A DNA stretch of 64,000 nt from an uncultured Alphaproteobacteria bacterium (GTDB lineage Bacteria > Pseudomonadota > Alphaproteobacteria > HIMB59 > GCA-002718135): the NCBI GenBank assembly GCA_902562275.1, contig CACESS010000005.1, positions 1 to 64,000 on the forward strand. The letters are read 5' to 3'. The notes under the pieces are model-generated. The model searched no databases. It saw nothing but the letters and a program-made list of their open reading frames with translations, and was not told where the DNA came from. Shown here piece after piece: positions 8,234 to 17,371 of the stretch (the stretch's first letter is position 1; each line of letters starts with the position of its first letter). The position numbers and the translations under genes were made by a program.

Positions 8234-9400
8234 ATGAAAAAATTAGCCTGGCCCGCTTATTCTAAAAAGGAAATAGATTTAATTACAAAGATAACTAAAT
8301 CAGGCAGGGTGAATCAATGGACAGGTGAATACGTTAAAAAATTTGAAAAAAAATATAGTAGTTATTTTAATTTAAAATATTCTGTAGCTGTTTCAAATGG
8401 TACAGCCGGTTTAGAAGCTGCTATATATGCACTTAATCTAAAAAAAAATTCTGAAGTAATAGTTACTCCTAGATCTTTTATTGCTTCTGCTAGCGTAGTT
8501 TTAAAAATGGGACACAAACCAATCTTTAGCGATATTGATATTTATAGCCAAAATATAGAATTAGAACAAATCTTAAAAGTAGTAACAAAAAAAACTAAAG
8601 CAATTATTTGTGTTCACTTAGCAGGTTACCCAACCAGAATGCAAGAAATTATGAAGTTTGCGCAAAATAAAAATATTTATGTTATTGAAGACTGTTCTCA
8701 AGCACATGGATCTAAAATTAATAATAAACTAATGGGAACCTTTGGAGACATAAATGTATGGAGTTTTTGTCAGGACAAAATTATCTCAACTTTGGGAGAA
8801 GGTGGAATGATTTGCACAAGTAATTCAAAATTTTATAAAAGGTTAAAATCATACAGAGATCATGGAAAAAACTTTAATAAAATAAGTTCAATTAAGAACT
8901 ACAATAAATTTAATTACATAAATGATTTTTTAGGAACAAATATCAGAATGACAGAGGTTCAAGCCAGCGTTGGGTATTTGCAATTAGATCAATTAACCAA
9001 ATGGATCAAAAAAAGAAACGAAAAAGTAAATTTATTAGAAAGCTATTTAAATAAAATTGATGCGGGTGTTGTATTAAGAAAAATTCCTTTTAACATTAAA
9101 CATGCATATTACAGATATTATTTTTTTGTTGATAAAACTGCTTTTAAAAAAAATTGGAATTATAATAAGTTGATTACAGAGCTTAGAAAAAAAAACCCAA
9201 TTTTTTTTATTGGTGGATGCCCAGAAATTTATAAAGAAAAGATTTTTAAAAAGTTTTTACCAAAGAATGAATTAGTAAATGCAAAACTTTTATCAAAAAG
9301 CTCAATTTGCTTACCAATAAATCAAAATTTAACTAATAAAGAAATTTTAAATATTTATAAAATAATAAAGAAAATTTTTAATCAAGCATTTAAAAAATGA
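8234..9400 (+). CDS. pglE: DegT/DnrJ/EryC1 aminotransferase (PglE-like)
   Basis: A PLP-dependent aminotransferase of 388 residues that would aminate the 4-keto sugar made by the dehydratase encoded next. Visible family features are N-G-T-A-G-L-E-A-A, which holds the phosphate, V-I-E-D-C-S-Q-A-H-G with the aspartate contacting the pyridine nitrogen, and W-S-F-C-Q-D-K-I-I with the Schiff-base lysine at about residue 182. L-G-E-G-G-M-I and F-L-G-T-N-I-R-M-T-E follow. The start codon follows the TAG of pglD directly, and the stop overlaps the ATG of pglF by 4 nt. Substrate assignment comes from the neighbouring pglC, pglD and pglF genes; other 4-amino sugars such as perosamine are possible. Confidence 0.86.
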   Translation: MKKLAWPAYSKKEIDLITKITKSGRVNQWTGEYVKKFEKKYSSYFNLKYSVAVSNGTAGLEAAIYALNLKKNSEVIVTPRSFIASASVVLKMGHKPIFSDIDIYSQNIELEQILKVVTKKTKAIICVHLAGYPTRMQEIMKFAQNKNIYVIEDCSQAHGSKINNKLMGTFGDINVWSFCQDKIISTLGEGGMICTSNSKFYKRLKSYRDHGKNFNKISSIKNYNKFNYINDFLGTNIRMTEVQASVGYLQLDQLTKWIKKRNEKVNLLESYLNKIDAGVVLRKIPFNIKHAYYRYYFFVDKTAFKKNWNYNKLITELRKKNPIFFIGGCPEIYKEKIFKKFLPKNELVNAKLLSKSSICLPINQNLTNKEILNIYKIIKKIFNQAFKK

Positions 9401-11232
9401 AAAATTTAATTAATTCTTTATCTAGAACTAAAAAAAAATCAATTATTTTTATAGGCGATTTAATTTTAAATTTCATAGCGACATTATTATCTTTGATGTT
9501 ACGATTGGAAAAAATAAATATTAATATTGTTGATCACATTTATAGTTTTATAATTTCATTTTCAGTTTTTTTATTTTCATTTTATATTTTTAAAATTTAT
9601 AGAAATATTTTTAGATTTTTTAATTTAGAACTTATAAAATATTTTCTTTCAGCAACTATACTGTCAATAATTACATACGCTTTTATCTTATTAGTTTTTA
9701 CCCCAATTGGCACACCTCGTTCATTAGTAATTATTCAACCAGTACTTTTCTTTTTATTAGTATGTTTTTTTAGAATTTTTGTTTCCTACATAGTATTATT
9801 TTTATTTAAAGAAAGGTTAGGTGATCAGGTTAACATACTAATCTATGGCGCAGGATCTGGTGGAAACGAATTACTAACATTGTTAAGTAATAGAAATACT
9901 TTTAAGGTAGCTGGATTTATTGATGACAGCGATACAAAAATTGGAAGTTATATAAATGGCATAAAAATTTACTCAAAAAATAATATTCCAAAACTAATAA
10001 ATAAACACTTAATTAAAAAAATATATATTACAATTCCAAGTTTGAATAATGAAAAAAGAAGATTAATTTTTAATTATTTATTACAATACAACTTAGAAAT
10101 TTTAAGTTTACCGAAACTTGAAGATTTAAATGATTATAAATTTAATCTTGACAATTTTTCAAAAATTAAATTTGAAGATTTAATTGGTAGAAATATTAAT
10201 CTTAAATATAATTATAATTCTATATTTATTGGAAAAACTATATTGGTAACAGGCGCTGGAGGTTCAATAGGGAGTGAAGTATCTTCACAATTATTTAAAC
10301 TTTCACCAAAAGAAATAATTCTATTAGATAATTCTGAATTTAATATTTATTCGCTTCAAAAGAAGTTTAAGACATATGAAAATATTAATAATATCAAAGT
10401 AACATTTGTCCTATGTTCTATTATAGATAAAACAATGGTCGATCATTATTTTGAAAAATATAAACCTAACTTCGTATTTCATGCGGCAGCATTTAAACAT
10501 GTTAATATTTTGGAAAATGCATCAATACAGGCTGTTAATACTAATATTTTTGGAACTCAAAATTTAATCAATTCTTCCATTTTCCATAAAGTAGAAAAAT
10601 TTATTTTTGTTTCTACTGACAAAGCTGTCAATCCTACAAGTATTATGGGTATTACAAAACGTTTTTCTGAAATACTTATACAATCATATTCTAAATTAAG
10701 CTCCACTAAATTTGCAATAGTGAGATTTGGCAATGTAGTTGGCTCTTCAGGGTCTGTAATACCTCTATTTTTAGATCAGATTCAGAATAGAAAAAATATA
10801 ACAATAACTCATCCTGATGTGGAGAGATATTTTATGAGTATATCTGAGGCAGCTTCATTGATTATATCAACTATCAATATGAATGATGAGTCAGCTATAT
10901 ACTTATTAGATATGGGGGAAAGTATTAAAATTATTGATATAGCTAGAAAATTAATACAAATTAATGGGTTAAAAGAAAAAACTAAAAATAATCCTGATGG
11001 TGATATTAAAATAGAGTTTACAGGTCTAAAAAAAGGTGAAAAACTTTTTGAAGAATTATTCAGGGGCGAAATTGAAAAAACATCTAATAAAAGTATATTT
11101 AAAGTATCTGATGAAGTTTTTGATGAAGAGGTAGTTAAAAATACTCTAAATGATTTGAAATATTTTGCTAAAAAATTAGATTATAAAAATATTGAGATAG
11201 TTCTTCGAAATATTGCTGCGAATAAATTATAA
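9397..11232 (+). CDS. pglF: UDP-sugar 4,6-dehydratase, membrane type (PglF/WbpM-like)
   Basis: A 611-residue inner-membrane enzyme converting UDP-GlcNAc to the 4-keto-6-deoxy sugar. Four hydrophobic segments fill about residues 15-140. A first Rossmann domain follows (I-L-I-Y-G-A-G-S-G-G-N-E), then the catalytic extended SDR domain starting T-I-L-V-T-G-A-G-G-S-I-G-S-E. Catalytic-region residues are in V-S-T-D-K-A-V-N-P-T and I-M-G-I-T-K-R, where the usual tyrosine is replaced by methionine as in WbpM and PglF. Near the end is G-L-K-K-G-E-K-L-F-E-E-L. It is the last gene of the plus-strand polysaccharide operon and converges with the next gene at a 2-nt gap, without an obvious terminator. Confidence 0.9.
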   Translation: MKNLINSLSRTKKKSIIFIGDLILNFIATLLSLMLRLEKININIVDHIYSFIISFSVFLFSFYIFKIYRNIFRFFNLELIKYFLSATILSIITYAFILLVFTPIGTPRSLVIIQPVLFFLLVCFFRIFVSYIVLFLFKERLGDQVNILIYGAGSGGNELLTLLSNRNTFKVAGFIDDSDTKIGSYINGIKIYSKNNIPKLINKHLIKKIYITIPSLNNEKRRLIFNYLLQYNLEILSLPKLEDLNDYKFNLDNFSKIKFEDLIGRNINLKYNYNSIFIGKTILVTGAGGSIGSEVSSQLFKLSPKEIILLDNSEFNIYSLQKKFKTYENINNIKVTFVLCSIIDKTMVDHYFEKYKPNFVFHAAAFKHVNILENASIQAVNTNIFGTQNLINSSIFHKVEKFIFVSTDKAVNPTSIMGITKRFSEILIQSYSKLSSTKFAIVRFGNVVGSSGSVIPLFLDQIQNRKNITITHPDVERYFMSISEAASLIISTINMNDESAIYLLDMGESIKIIDIARKLIQINGLKEKTKNNPDGDIKIEFTGLKKGEKLFEELFRGEIEKTSNKSIFKVSDEVFDEEVVKNTLNDLKYFAKKLDYKNIEIVLRNIAANKL

Positions 11233-11234
11233 AT

Positions 11235-12482
11235 TTAAATCAGGTCTAACATTTGTATCAGTTTTTGTGACTCAATTTCAGAATTATAATGAGTTAAGCT
11301 AATTCTAATTACGCCATCATCTGTATTAATTTTTAGAGCTTGTAAACATCTCCAAGCATAAAAATTGTCATTTCTTGTAGCAATTTTATTCTTTACCAAG
11401 AAGTCACTGACAACTTTTGAGCTTTTATTTTTGACAACAAAAGAAATCGTTGGCGCTCTATTTTTGTTTTTTATCATACTTTTACCAATTAATTTAAAAT
11501 CTTCTCTCTTTGAAATATAATCTAATATTGGATTAGCAATCTCTTGTTCATGCTTTGCTATTAATTTATTAATCTCACTTATTTTTTCCCTTATAGAAAA
11601 TTGATTATTATTAAAGTGGTATTTGTATAATTTCATTAAATATTCATATATGCCTATTAATGATACCAGTTCTTCGTGATTTGGTCCTCCCGGATTAATA
11701 GTATAAGGATATTTTCCATCCAAAAATTGATGATTTTGATTGGGTAATTTTTTTAATATCTCTTCTTTTCCATATAGTAAAGCTAAGTGAGGGCCATAGG
11801 TTTTATATAAACTAAAAGTATAAAAATCTACACCTAGCTCTTTTACATCTGGAAAGCCATGTGGTGCATATGAAACTCCATCACCAATAACAATTGCTTT
11901 TTTTTTATGCGCAAGCTCAGATATCTTTTTTAGATTGTTTACTGTTCCAACTATATTAGAGCAATGAGTTACAGCAACAATTTTTGTTTTATCAGTTAGT
12001 AAATTTGCATAGGTATCTATGTCTAGCTCTGCTGTTTTTGGATTAATTTTCCATTCTATAATATTAGCACCAACTTCTGATAATCTTCTCCAAGGAGTTA
12101 TGTTAGCTTCATGGTCTTGGTTTGTCACAATAATCTCATCCCCTGGATTCAGAGAATATTTAAGAGCATTAGATAAAACATATAGATTTATTGATGTTGA
12201 ACCACCAATAATTATTTCTTTAGAATTTGCATTTATCATTTCAGCAAAAAGTTCAATAGCTTTATCCATATTATTACCTGCTATTTTAGACATAGGATAT
12301 TCAGCATAAGGTTGAACTTTAGTAGAAATCATAAAATTGTTTAATCTATCAATTACCTGCTTGGGGACATAACTTCCACCAGCATTTTCAAAAAAAGACC
12401 AATCTTTAGAAAGGGGATCCTTAAATGCGGGAAATTGTGATCTTACATAATCTACATCGAGTCTAATATTTTCTAGTGTCAA
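11235..12482 (-). CDS. Class V aminotransferase / cysteine-desulfurase-like protein
   Basis: A fold-type I PLP enzyme of 415 residues close to the cysteine-desulfurase-like subfamily often named after Vibrio VC1184. Seen are F-F-E-N-A-G-G-S-Y-V-P near the start, G-G-S-T-S-I-N-L holding the phosphate (about residue 93), N-Q-D-H-E-A-N, and D201 in I-G-D-G-V-S. The Schiff-base lysine is K227 in F-S-L-Y-K-T-Y-G-P. The active-site cysteine loop of true IscS or SufS is not evident and no Fe-S assembly genes are nearby, so the substrate is probably a small amino acid or amine. It is divergent from an aldehyde dehydrogenase with a 79-nt spacer. Confidence 0.75.
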   Translation of the reverse strand: MTLENIRLDVDYVRSQFPAFKDPLSKDWSFFENAGGSYVPKQVIDRLNNFMISTKVQPYAEYPMSKIAGNNMDKAIELFAEMINANSKEIIIGGSTSINLYVLSNALKYSLNPGDEIIVTNQDHEANITPWRRLSEVGANIIEWKINPKTAELDIDTYANLLTDKTKIVAVTHCSNIVGTVNNLKKISELAHKKKAIVIGDGVSYAPHGFPDVKELGVDFYTFSLYKTYGPHLALLYGKEEILKKLPNQNHQFLDGKYPYTINPGGPNHEELVSLIGIYEYLMKLYKYHFNNNQFSIREKISEINKLIAKHEQEIANPILDYISKREDFKLIGKSMIKNKNRAPTISFVVKNKSSKVVSDFLVKNKIATRNDNFYAWRCLQALKINTDDGVIRISLTHYNSEIESQKLIQMLDLI

Positions 12483-12561
12483 TTTTTCCTCTTATTGTAT
12501 ATTCTTTTATTCTAATATAGAAAAAAATAAATGTATAATTGATTTAAATATATTTTTCGTA

Positions 12562-13992
12562 ATGATTGATAAACGCAAATTTTATATAAATGGTAGTTGG
12601 ATTAATCCAATTATAAAGAATGATTTTGAGGTTATTAATCCCTCTAAAGAACAACCTTACGCTTTTATCTCCTTAGGTTCTAAAAAAGATGTAGATCTGG
12701 CGGTCAATGCAGCAAAAAAAGCATTCATTACATGGAGTCAGGTAGATAAAAAACATAAGATTAGTTTGCTAGAAAATTTACTTAAGATTTATAAAAGTAG
12801 ATGGGATGAAATAACTCAAACAATGTCTGAGGAAATGGGAGCACCATTAGATTGGTCTTCATCAGCACAAACTTCTTCAGGAGCAGATCATATTGAAGAT
12901 TTCATATTGAGATTAAAAAATTTTGAATTTGAAAAAAAATTTAATAAAAATTCCAATAATTATATTGTTTATGAACCGATTGGAGTATGCGGTCTTATTA
13001 CACCGTGGAATTGGCCTGTCAATCAAATCACATTAAAAGTAATACCTGCTTTAGCCACTGGCTGCACTATGATATTAAAACCTTCAGAAATTGCACCCAT
13101 GTCAGGGATCATTTTTGCGGAAATAATTCATGAAGCAGGTTTCCCTCCTGGTGTTTTTAATTTAGTGAATGGAGATGGAGAGGGTGTAGGTACAGATCTA
13201 TCATCTCATAAAGATATTGATATGATATCGTTTACTGGATCAACAAGAGCAGGAAAACTTATTTCTAAAAACGCAGCAGATACAATTAAAAGAGTTTGTT
13301 TAGAATTAGGAGGTAAGGGGGGTAATATTGTTTTTAGTGATTCACATCCAGAAGCAGTAAGAGAAGGTGTTAGGAATATTATGAGTAATTCTGGTCAATC
13401 TTGTGATGCACCAACAAGAATGCTAGTTGAAAAATCAATCTATAAAAGAGCAATAGAGGAGGCAGCTGATGAAGCAAATAAAATCAAAGTTGATATTGCT
13501 TCTAAGAATGGAAATCATATTGGTCCAGTTATTTCTAAAACACAATATGATAAAATTATTGATCTAATTAATAGTGGTATAAATGAGGGTGCTACACTCG
13601 TTGCTGGAGGTCCTGAAAAACCAGATGGTCTAGAAAAGGGTTATTTTGTTAAGCCAACAATTTTCACAGATGTAACTAATAATATGAGAATTGCAAAAGA
13701 AGAGATTTTTGGACCAGTGTTATCTATAATTCCATTTGACGATGAAGATGAAGCTATATCAATTGTTAATGATACATCATATGGTCTAGGAAACTACGTT
13801 CAAACTCAAGATGAAGAAAAAGCGAAACGAGTTGCAAGAAAATTTAGGTCAGGAGGCGTTTATATAAATGGAAATAGCGCTGATCCAGGAACTCCCTTTG
13901 GTGGTTATAGACAATCTGGTAATGGAAGGGAGGGAGGTGACTGGGGTCTAGAAGAATATTTAGAAATTAAAACTATCTGCGGATGGGAATGA
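12562..13992 (+). CDS. NAD(P)-dependent aldehyde dehydrogenase
   Basis: A 476-residue aldehyde dehydrogenase with the whole catalytic set: T-P-W-N-W-P (N150), K-P-S-E (K173 cofactor contact), F-T-G-S-T cofactor loop, general base E248 in L-E-L-G-G-K, and nucleophile C281 in S-G-Q-S-C. The C-terminal P-F-G-G-Y-R-Q-S-G-N-G-R-E is standard. The aldehyde is not readable. The converging neighbour is a gamma-butyrobetaine-hydroxylase-like oxygenase, which makes trimethylaminobutyraldehyde one plausible substrate (inference only). Gamma-glutamyl-aminobutyraldehyde from the polyamine genes of this window is another. Confidence 0.87.
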   Translation: MIDKRKFYINGSWINPIIKNDFEVINPSKEQPYAFISLGSKKDVDLAVNAAKKAFITWSQVDKKHKISLLENLLKIYKSRWDEITQTMSEEMGAPLDWSSSAQTSSGADHIEDFILRLKNFEFEKKFNKNSNNYIVYEPIGVCGLITPWNWPVNQITLKVIPALATGCTMILKPSEIAPMSGIIFAEIIHEAGFPPGVFNLVNGDGEGVGTDLSSHKDIDMISFTGSTRAGKLISKNAADTIKRVCLELGGKGGNIVFSDSHPEAVREGVRNIMSNSGQSCDAPTRMLVEKSIYKRAIEEAADEANKIKVDIASKNGNHIGPVISKTQYDKIIDLINSGINEGATLVAGGPEKPDGLEKGYFVKPTIFTDVTNNMRIAKEEIFGPVLSIIPFDDEDEAISIVNDTSYGLGNYVQTQDEEKAKRVARKFRSGGVYINGNSADPGTPFGGYRQSGNGREGGDWGLEEYLEIKTICGWE

Positions 13993-13993
13993 T

Positions 13994-15133
13994 CTAAACT
14001 TTAATATTATTAAAATAATTTAATCTTCCTATTATTTCATCTCTTTCAATATAATATCCTTGAAGATGTCTATTTCCAGAGTTTGGATCAAATTCAGTCC
14101 TCCCATGTAATACTCTTCTATTGTTAAAGCAAAATATATCACCTGCTTCTAATCTAAAATCAATTTTAAATTTATTGTCTTGAAGCAGTGATGCAAAATA
14201 TTGATAGGCATCATAAAATTTTTTCATTTTTTTTGGATCAACATCAATTGCTCCCATTGCGGCCATACTAAATCTAATATCATTGAGATCATTATCTTTT
14301 GTAAGTGTTATTATTGGCGAATGAAGAATTCTGATAGCTTTTTGAGTATAATCAGTATCTATGAATTTAACGTGAGTTTTTGTTAAAATATTAAAAACAT
14401 CTTTTTCATTTTTTTTTAAATAATTTGCAACTGCAAAACCATCTACAACAGATGATAATCCACCATTAGCTTCATTCACTAAACAATGAAGAAACTGATA
14501 ACCAGGAGCATATTCAAAATAAGGTAAGTCGGTATGATTTCTTAATGCATCTGCCGTATAAGCAGTGTTATTTGGTTTTGGAATGTTAATTACTTCAAAT
14601 GGTGTGCCAAAAAATGTTTCTCTATGATGGCTTATTCTATTTAATATTTTGAATGCTGATTTTTTGCTAGTTGGTGCATTTTTGATTAATGCAAAACCAT
14701 AAGTATGAAGTAAATTTAACCATTTCCTTAATTGTTTGTCATTTTTTATTACACTATTATGATCAACAATAATTTTCTTTAAATTTTTTTTTAATTTACC
14801 ATTCCAAAAAATATAAGGTGATTTATATTTTCGATTATTTATTTCGGTATAGCAATGATCTCTTAACCATTTTAAGTTGAATTTGCTTGAATGATCACCT
14901 TCACTCCAGTCAATATTGAGTTTATTTTTTTCAATTTTATAATTTTTAGGAGATATATTTTTACTAACAGTTAAAATATTAAATACTCTCATATTTGCAG
15001 TAGGATGTATTGCAGTTGGGCAATTATCTCTTAGCCACATAAAATGGAATTTACTTTCAAAATTATCTTTCCACACAATACTTAAGTGGTCATTCTTTTT
15101 TTCAAATTTTTTTACATGATATTTACTACTCAT
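13994..15133 (-). CDS. Gamma-butyrobetaine hydroxylase-like Fe(II)/2-oxoglutarate oxygenase (or TmpA-type)
   Basis: A 379-residue non-heme iron oxygenase of the BBOX1/TMLH branch of the TauD superfamily. The N-terminal GBBH domain (residues 15-100) carries the paired W-L-R-D-N-C and W-L-R-D-H-C motifs. The double-stranded beta helix has iron ligands H200 and D202 in N-H-T-D-L-P and H343 in V-L-H-G-R-T, with R355 placed to bind 2-oxoglutarate. G-Y-Q-F-L-H-C-L-V-N is typical of bacterial family members. The zinc-binding C-x-C-x2-C of animal BBOX1 is reduced to a single cysteine here. It would hydroxylate a trimethylammonium substrate, either gamma-butyrobetaine (giving carnitine, which genes at 40111-42433 degrade) or trimethylaminoethylphosphonate as in TmpA. 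It converges with the aldehyde dehydrogenase. Confidence 0.8.
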   Translation of the reverse strand: MSSKYHVKKFEKKNDHLSIVWKDNFESKFHFMWLRDNCPTAIHPTANMRVFNILTVSKNISPKNYKIEKNKLNIDWSEGDHSSKFNLKWLRDHCYTEINNRKYKSPYIFWNGKLKKNLKKIIVDHNSVIKNDKQLRKWLNLLHTYGFALIKNAPTSKKSAFKILNRISHHRETFFGTPFEVINIPKPNNTAYTADALRNHTDLPYFEYAPGYQFLHCLVNEANGGLSSVVDGFAVANYLKKNEKDVFNILTKTHVKFIDTDYTQKAIRILHSPIITLTKDNDLNDIRFSMAAMGAIDVDPKKMKKFYDAYQYFASLLQDNKFKIDFRLEAGDIFCFNNRRVLHGRTEFDPNSGNRHLQGYYIERDEIIGRLNYFNNIKV

Positions 15134-15183
15134 TTTAAAATATTTATATCTGAATAAATTATCTTAGTATATTTAATAAATTA

Positions 15184-16044
15184 ATGGAATCGAAAAATAA
15201 TAATCTCTTAGGTATTTCCTTTATGTTGTTGTCAATGTTTTGTCTTAGTATAAATGATATTAGTTATAAATATTTAAGTTTTCATTTTCCTGTATGGGAG
15301 TCAATATTCTTTCGAGCACTAAGTGGGAGTATAATTGCAACTTTCTTAGCAATGTATTTTGGGTTTGATAAATTAAAAACTAAAAAACCAGTTGGACATG
15401 CTATCCGGGCTCTTTCAGCTTCTGCTTGTGTTGTATTCTATATTTACGGAATTAATCATTTAATGTTATCTGAAAATATTGCTATTGCACATTCTGCTCC
15501 CATTATTGCAGCTTTTCTTGCTGTACCAATACTTGGTGAGAGAATTGGGATTTTTAGAACAACTGCAATATTAATTGGTTTTATTGGTGTCTTAATTATT
15601 GTTAAGCCCGGTACCGACTTGTTCAAATTAGAAACACTCTATCCTCTAATATCTGCAGCTTTTATGGCTTCTGTTTATTTATCAACTAGATCAGTAATGA
15701 GTACTGATTCTAGTGTTGCAATTGTTTTTTATTACTCTTTTGCATTATTAATTACGTCAATAATATTTTTCCCTGATAATTTTATTATGCCAAATGGAAT
15801 TCAATTAATTTTTGCTATGAGTTTAGGTGCGATGGGATCACTAGGACATTTATTTATGTCTCAAGCAGCTAAATATGCAGATGTTGCAATTACCTCACCC
15901 TTTGAATACTCATCTTTCATATTCGTAGGAATAATGGGATATTTAATTTATTCTGAGGTTCCAACTTTAAGTATTTATTTAGGGGGAACAATAATTATTA
16001 GTACTGGAATATTTATAGCTTACAGAGAAAGAAAAAATATCTAA
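15184..16044 (+). CDS. DMT-superfamily transporter (EamA domains)
   Basis: A 286-residue inner-membrane protein with about ten hydrophobic segments arranged as two EamA repeats. The first repeat includes S-M-F-C-L-S-I-N-D-I-S-Y-K and A-L-S-A-S-A-C-V-V-F-Y. The repeat joint is near P-I-L-G-E-R-I-G with V-L-I-I-V-K-P-G. The second repeat ends in I-Y-S-E-V-P-T-L-S. Family members export metabolites or amino acids, and the substrate is unknown. It is divergent from the hydroxylase-like gene (50-nt gap) and converges with the MmgE/PrpD gene. Confidence 0.85.
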   Translation: MESKNNNLLGISFMLLSMFCLSINDISYKYLSFHFPVWESIFFRALSGSIIATFLAMYFGFDKLKTKKPVGHAIRALSASACVVFYIYGINHLMLSENIAIAHSAPIIAAFLAVPILGERIGIFRTTAILIGFIGVLIIVKPGTDLFKLETLYPLISAAFMASVYLSTRSVMSTDSSVAIVFYYSFALLITSIIFFPDNFIMPNGIQLIFAMSLGAMGSLGHLFMSQAAKYADVAITSPFEYSSFIFVGIMGYLIYSEVPTLSIYLGGTIIISTGIFIAYRERKNI

Positions 16045-16045
16045 A

Positions 16046-17371
16046 CTAAAAAATTATTTGTTTCAAATTTTTCTTCTTATATTTTTGATTTCTTATTTTA
16101 TTTAAAATATTTTTTTTACCTCCACACATTAAAAATTTATTATCAATATCTTCGTCTTTCAAAGGGTAATTTTTTCCTCCTTTAATATGAGATATTTTTT
16201 CAATCAATATACTTCCATCATTCATTATTACTTTAATTATATCAGGATACTTAGGATCATAATCTTCAAAATTATTCGGCACTTTGTAGGTGACTAGTTT
16301 AATCTTTCTAGTCATGTTTAAACTTTTTTTATTTTTAGAAATATTTAAACTACTTAAATCAAATTTACCATTAATGAGAGCAGCTGCTAAACAATAACTC
16401 AATGAAAATCTAGCTTCAGTAGAATTTTTAGGTATATGAAATTTTGATACTCTGAACCAAGGTTCTGGAAACTCAATTGTAATAGATTTAATATTTTTTT
16501 TTATAAAAATTTTTTTATTTAAAATTAATCCTCCCTGTATTACTCTTTGTGAATAACTACAAACTGGCCAAAACTTAATGAAATTTGGAAATTTAATTAT
16601 AGCATTTCCTAAATCTGATTTTTTAATATTATTATTTAATTTTTTAGAAAATTTACTACCATACAATTCAATAAATCCTCTCTCAATATTCCAAATATCT
16701 TGATTAGCTGTACCTCCATTTTTTGCAAGTAAAGCTGACTGTACCCCTGCTTGAGAAGCAAACCCTACATGAAAAGCTTTTATATCTGTGCCGAATTGCT
16801 GTTTTAAACCAGATGAAAAACTTGTTGCAATAGAAATTGCATTTGCCATTTGATCTGCATTTAATTTTAGCACTTTAGATACTGCTGCAGCAGTTCCAAT
16901 CACACCTATTGTATTTGCTGAATGCCATCCTTTATAATAATGATCATAGCTAAGTGCTTGTCCTAATTTTATTATTAATTCATATCCTACTAACCATCCC
17001 TGATATGTTTCCTCAACTGAGATGTTTTTCATTTGAGCAATAGATATAAGAGCTGAAAAAATTGGTGCACTAGGATGAGATCCTGCAACGTATTCGTAAT
17101 CATCAAAGTCTATAGACGCTGATCTGACTCCATGTAAAAAACATGCTGAAGAAATAGATAATTTTTTTCCTCCTCCAAATATCTTAATATTTTTTGAATT
17201 ATTATTTTCTAAACAGTATTTTAAGGCAACCTTTGATTGCTTTTCTTTAACACCTGATAATATACAGGCTAGGGTATCTATGAATGCATTTTCTGCTCTT
17301 TTATAAGTTACTTTATTGATATTAATTTTTTTTTGTGATGCCCAATTACAAAATTTTTTATGAAAACTCAT
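16046..17371 (-). CDS. MmgE/PrpD family protein
   Basis: A 441-residue member of the MmgE/PrpD superfamily, which holds 2-methylcitrate dehydratase, cis-aconitate decarboxylase and iminodisuccinate epimerase. Features are F-I-D-T-L-A-C-I-L-S-G near the N-terminus, S-I-D-F-D-D-Y followed by S-H-P-S-A-P-I in the helical core, W-H-S-A-N-T-I-G-V-I-G-T-A-A-A, and F-H-V-G-F-A-S-Q-A-G. No other methylcitrate-cycle gene is nearby, so a prpD call is not justified. It is translationally coupled to the HTD2-like dehydratase by a 4-nt overlap, which suggests the pair handles one dicarboxylic or acyl-CoA intermediate. Confidence 0.82.
   Translation of the reverse strand: MSFHKKFCNWASQKKININKVTYKRAENAFIDTLACILSGVKEKQSKVALKYCLENNNSKNIKIFGGGKKLSISSACFLHGVRSASIDFDDYEYVAGSHPSAPIFSALISIAQMKNISVEETYQGWLVGYELIIKLGQALSYDHYYKGWHSANTIGVIGTAAAVSKVLKLNADQMANAISIATSFSSGLKQQFGTDIKAFHVGFASQAGVQSALLAKNGGTANQDIWNIERGFIELYGSKFSKKLNNNIKKSDLGNAIIKFPNFIKFWPVCSYSQRVIQGGLILNKKIFIKKNIKSITIEFPEPWFRVSKFHIPKNSTEARFSLSYCLAAALINGKFDLSSLNISKNKKSLNMTRKIKLVTYKVPNNFEDYDPKYPDIIKVIMNDGSILIEKISHIKGGKNYPLKDEDIDNKFLMCGGKKNILNKIRNQKYKKKNLKQIIF

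Noticed and set aside
16046-17371. Calling the MmgE/PrpD protein prpD (2-methylcitrate dehydratase)
   Set aside because: No prpB or prpC gene in the window and the superfamily includes several other activities.
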